Shown: positions 37,801 through 38,647 of the stretch, piece after piece | How the letters are laid out: each line of letters starts with the position of its first letter | Position numbering within the stretch: the stretch's first letter is position 1 | The notes under the pieces: generated by a model | Databases searched by the model: none | Told to the model about the DNA's origin: nothing | Seen by the model: only the letters and a program-made list of their open reading frames with translations | Position numbers and translations under genes: made by a program | NCBI GenBank assembly: GCA_947575235.1 | Contig: CANPMT010000026.1 | Span: 1-38,647 of the forward strand | Reading direction: 5' to 3' | Length of the DNA stretch: 38,647 bases | Origin: an uncultured Porphyromonadaceae bacterium | Lineage (GTDB): Bacteria; Bacteroidota; Bacteroidia; Bacteroidales; Muribaculaceae

Positions 37801-38647
37801 CTGGTGCCTGATTGGCTGGTGCTTGAGAAGCTGCTGCCTGATTGGCTGCTGTTGTCTGGGTAGCGGCTTCGGTTGCCGGAGTTGTTGCCGGGGTTGAGGG
37901 CGGCATCGGGGTGTAGAGGGTGAGGAGGTGGGCGGCGAGGGAGTTGGCGTAGAGGGCCCGGGTTAGGGCGAGGATGTTGTCGGAGTCGGGGGTGGCGACT
38001 GCGGGGAGGGAGTTGAGGCATTCCCACACGGGGTTGTTGCAGTATTTCAGCGTGAGGGTCGCGTCTTTGCGGTATTTGGGGAGGCGTATGGTGAATTCGC
38101 CCGGGTTGAGACCAAGGTAGAATTGGGTGGCCTCGGTTACGGGTGTCGAGGAGGGGAGAACCGGTACCGTTGTCTGTTCGCCGTCGGAGTGGTTGCCTCC
38201 TATTGCATAGGCCCTTACAATCAGATCGGTGCAGTCGGAGGGGGTGTCGAAGTCGAGGGTGAGGGTGCGGTTGGCGGAGGGGAGGAGGCGCTCGGGACGG
38301 GAGGTGACTGTGGCTACGGTCTTGCCGGTGGCGGGGTTGATCACCTCGATGCGGCCCGATATGTCGAGCGGTTTGTCTGAGTTGTTGAAGAGGGTGGCCG
38401 AGATTGTGGCCTTGTCGCCCGTGCGCAGATAGCGCGGCTGGTTCATGCTCACCATTACCGGTTTCGACGCCGTGGCGTCGAGCATGAGTGTCGTGGTGAG
38501 GAGCGAGTCGGTGTAGCTGACGAGCTGGAACTGCCAGGTGGTGTTGAGGTCGGGCGTCGTGAAGTCGACGTTAAGCATACCCTCGCTGTCGGTTGTGAGA
38601 GTGGGGTAGAAGAAGGCTACGGGATGTGTGAGCTCGTGGGTCTTCAC
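34820..38647 (-). CDS. Alpha-2-macroglobulin-like protein fused to a thioredoxin-like domain (5' end outside window)
   Basis: The visible 1275 residues are the C-terminal part; the frame runs off the right edge. The start of this part has macroglobulin-type beta strands (Met-Leu-Asn-Val-Asp-Phe, Pro-Arg-Tyr-Leu-Arg-Thr-Gly-Asp). Then comes a thioester-domain-like helical region (Asn-Pro-Val-Trp-Glu-Cys, Gly-Gly-Trp-Ser-Trp-Cys-Pro-Gly) without the Cys-x-Glu-Gln thioester, and a receptor-like final domain (Leu-Pro-Lys-Gly-Thr-His, near Ile-Thr-Val-Glu-Pro). A linker of roughly 120 residues of 10-residue repeats leads to a TlpA/DUF5106-like thioredoxin domain with Cys1189-Asp-His-Cys1192. Bacterial homologues trap proteases in the envelope. 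At least six Ala/Gln/Ser/Thr/Asn-rich tandem-repeat inserts and four translated palindromes enlarge the gene, mostly in loops. Confidence 0.85.
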   Translation of the reverse strand: MKTHELTHPVAFFYPTLTTDSEGMLNVDFTTPDLNTTWQFQLVSYTDSLLTTTLMLDATASKPVMVSMNQPRYLRTGDKATISATLFNNSDKPLDISGRIEVINPATGKTVATVTSRPERLLPSANRTLTLDFDTPSDCTDLIVRAYAIGGNHSDGEQTTVPVLPSSTPVTEATQFYLGLNPGEFTIRLPKYRKDATLTLKYCNNPVWECLNSLPAVATPDSDNILALTRALYANSLAAHLLTLYTPMPPSTPATTPATEAATQTTAANQAAASQAPANQAPASQAPASQAPASQAAASQTPASQAAASQAAAATYSAALPSLLERIKALQNADGGWSWCPGMNSSLYMTVSALTNFGAMQQNGALPADCADMLTKAIAYCDGQYVQNWQKNNYKFSTTDLLRYLYARQQCLTPAKQPNTAKQAPSSQEANSAEQAPSPQEANSAKLSKSSTLGPRPQGSAVPAFLTLYKAAIDAIINEWRNFSIYDKATAAIVLTRAEAAQPNAEVAQQNTEASQQNTKAKEATAQILESLKQYASHTPTGGWWYDNLASGPMGMNSLLTTARVLEAFTTATQTTPAQTTQTAQTTAAQTAHTTAAQTTQAAAAKTAQTTDNTEAIDGLRQWLVLQKETEDWSTRPYTVEITSAILSAGTSQTPGTDWTGATSIPEITLNGKPINLQPSNAQAQANAQAQANAQAKANAQAKANAQAKAQAQANAQAQSSKSVTLGPWPQGFNTGSFTIPIEAKAASGKELKIVKTSEGPAWGGIVSTYVAPIAGVKAAASPNLSITKTLTLLPPDNTAPTQAAPVGNTPASEAALSANTPASEATQTANSPASQAPQAGNSSEPSLVRASGHGPMVPYHVGDKVRITLTITAAKDMDYVELTDERSACLEPDNQLSGYAGSVLHPAFGSNASIGSHPSPGSNSLGAYREVRDTRTTFFIPFLPKGTHTITYDCHIDRAGTYALGIASAVSRLSDLTAAHSAGQEITVEPAQSSKAQANAQQTSKAQANAPQTSKAEANAQQASKAQAKALQTSKAKANALQASKAQANAQQTSKAQANAQLPSEAQANALQTSKAQANAQLPSEAQANAQANAGADANPALPSDAQAQSSKSTPMGPRPHGSVAPQSAPQSEADKLRAAYRAEIAAKNRPGTKAANFSFTTRDGKKQSLHKLKSKKNILLLFYDPDCDHCQEVIETLRNGEYEEKYTIMAIDTEEDRELWDETAPALPEDWTVGFALDPIQENETYVFDTMPTIYLLAPNKKVLLKEANLSDL
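35279..35323. repeat. Palindromic element copy A1, inside the A2M gene
   Basis: The 24-base inverted repeat 35279-35302 (core GGGGCCGTGGCCCC) is followed at 35307-35323 by GACTTAGACGACTGAGC. In the gene's frame it encodes Ser-Ser-Lys-Ser-Thr-Pro-Met-Gly-Pro-Arg-Pro-His-Gly. A repeat array adjoins on the high-coordinate side. Confidence 0.9.
35330..35690. repeat. 30-bp tandem array in the A2M/thioredoxin linker
   Basis: About eleven diverged 30-base units encode the 10-residue repeat Ser-Lys-Ala-Gln-Ala-Asn-Ala-Gln-Gln-Thr and variants. It lies between the last macroglobulin-type domain and the thioredoxin-like domain. Confidence 0.9.
36078..36110. repeat. Palindromic element copy B2, inside the A2M gene
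   Basis: ATCGGGCCATGGCCCGAT (36078-36095) is a perfect palindrome, followed by GCACGAACGAGAGAC (36096-36110), identical to B1. The core GGGCCATGGCCC is also that of copy A2. In frame it encodes Ser-Leu-Val-Arg-Ala-Ser-Gly-His-Gly-Pro-Met-Val. Confidence 0.9.
36118..36265. repeat. About 33-bp array following element B2
   Basis: Three to four diverged units encode Ala-Asn-Thr-Pro-Ala-Ser-Glu-Ala-type repeats within the alpha-2-macroglobulin gene. Confidence 0.75.
36453..36496. repeat. Palindromic element copy A2, inside the A2M gene
   Basis: The perfect 22-base palindrome 36453-36474 has core GGGGCCATGGCCCC. The tail GACTTAGACGACTGAGC lies at 36480-36496. It encodes Ser-Ser-Lys-Ser-Val-Thr-Leu-Gly-Pro-Trp-Pro-Gln-Gly in frame. 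Confidence 0.92.
36497..36615. repeat. 18-bp-type array following element A2
   Basis: Units such as GCATTTGCTTGGGCTTGG repeat about seven times and encode alternating Ala-Gln-Ala-Asn and Ala-Lys-Ala-Asn. Confidence 0.88.
36815..36950. repeat. Gln/Thr/Ala tandem array in A2M
   Basis: Units of about 15-18 bases (GTTTGGGCTGCGGTTGTG-like) encode Ala-Gln-Thr-Thr repeats in a probable loop. No palindromic element adjoins this array. Confidence 0.8.
37065..37155. repeat. 21-bp array in A2M
   Basis: Three to four 21-base units (GCTTCGGTGTTTTGCTGGCTT-like, one base shown beyond the 20-base core in some copies) encode Gln-Asn-Thr-Glu-Ala-Ser-Gln-type repeats. Confidence 0.75.
37272..37315. repeat. 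Palindromic element copy A3, inside the A2M gene
   Basis: The inverted repeat 37272-37293 (core GGGGCCGTGGCCCC) is followed by the diverged tail GACTTAGACAGCTTAGC (37299-37315). In frame it encodes Leu-Ser-Lys-Ser-Ser-Thr-Leu-Gly-Pro-Arg-Pro-Gln-Gly. Confidence 0.9.
37316..37400. repeat. Two-copy array following element A3
   Basis: A unit of about 42 bases beginning GCTGAGTTTGCTTCCTGGG occurs twice and then decays. It encodes Ala-Pro-Ser-Pro-Gln-Glu-Ala-Asn-Ser-Ala-type sequence. Confidence 0.82.
37695..37870. repeat. 15-bp tandem array in A2M
   Basis: About eleven units of GCCTGAGAAGCTGGT type encode Ala-Ser-Gln-Ala-Pro repeats in the region preceding the helical thioester-like domain's Trp-rich segment. 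No palindromic element adjoins this array. Confidence 0.9.

Overview
The window looks like a chromosome segment of a Bacteroidales bacterium. A gut member such as Muribaculaceae is plausible, but the genus cannot be fixed from the sequence. Reasons: a type V (Mfa/FimA-type) pilus locus made of lipoprotein fimbrillins, a DUF3575/DUF3868 pair, a Bacteroidetes-style topoisomerase IV A subunit, a bacterial alpha-2-macroglobulin, A-rich start regions without Shine-Dalgarno sites, and almost all genes on the minus strand.

Layout. 0-1.5 kb, plus strand: an Rpn/PD-(D/E)XK nuclease gene with a damaged 5' end and a lone Xre-type antitoxin-like gene. 1.5-2.1 kb: hairpins, including a probable terminator for the pilus operon. 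2.1-20.2 kb, minus strand: the pilus locus, transcribed right to left as DUF3575, DUF3868/OmpA-like, Mfa1 major subunit, strong terminator, Mfa2 anchor, an Mfa3-like subunit, two duplicated pairs of minor fimbrillins, and two very large lipoprotein adhesins (1024 and 1428 residues) with carbohydrate-binding-like modules. The adhesins probably sit at the tip. 20.5-23.8 kb: a small coiled-coil protein, then the preQ1 genes queE, queD, queC and queF, separated by palindromic repeats. 24.2-27.6 kb: aspS, a Nif3-like gene and a zinc-ribbon coiled-coil gene, closely packed. 27.7-28.7 kb: manA. 29.0-29.3 kb: one small plus-strand gene. 29.3-34.3 kb: parC, a DUF3316-like outer-membrane protein and an S41 protease, overlapping. 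34.8 kb to the end: an alpha-2-macroglobulin-like protein, cut by the window edge, with a thioredoxin-like domain fused at its C-terminus.

The most unusual signal is the repeat biology. A palindromic element with a GGGCC-centred core, followed on a fixed side by a conserved tail and then a tandem-repeat array, occurs at least six times between 28.7 and 37.4 kb. Four copies lie in frame inside the alpha-2-macroglobulin gene and are translated. Separate in-frame tandem repeats enlarge ParC (N-terminal tail) and QueE (inside the catalytic core). Two further palindromic families (an ACAGGCT/AGCCTGT family and a GGACGCG/CGCGTCC family) fill most spaces between genes on the right. I could run no searches. 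Family names come from recognised motifs, and base-composition remarks are by eye.
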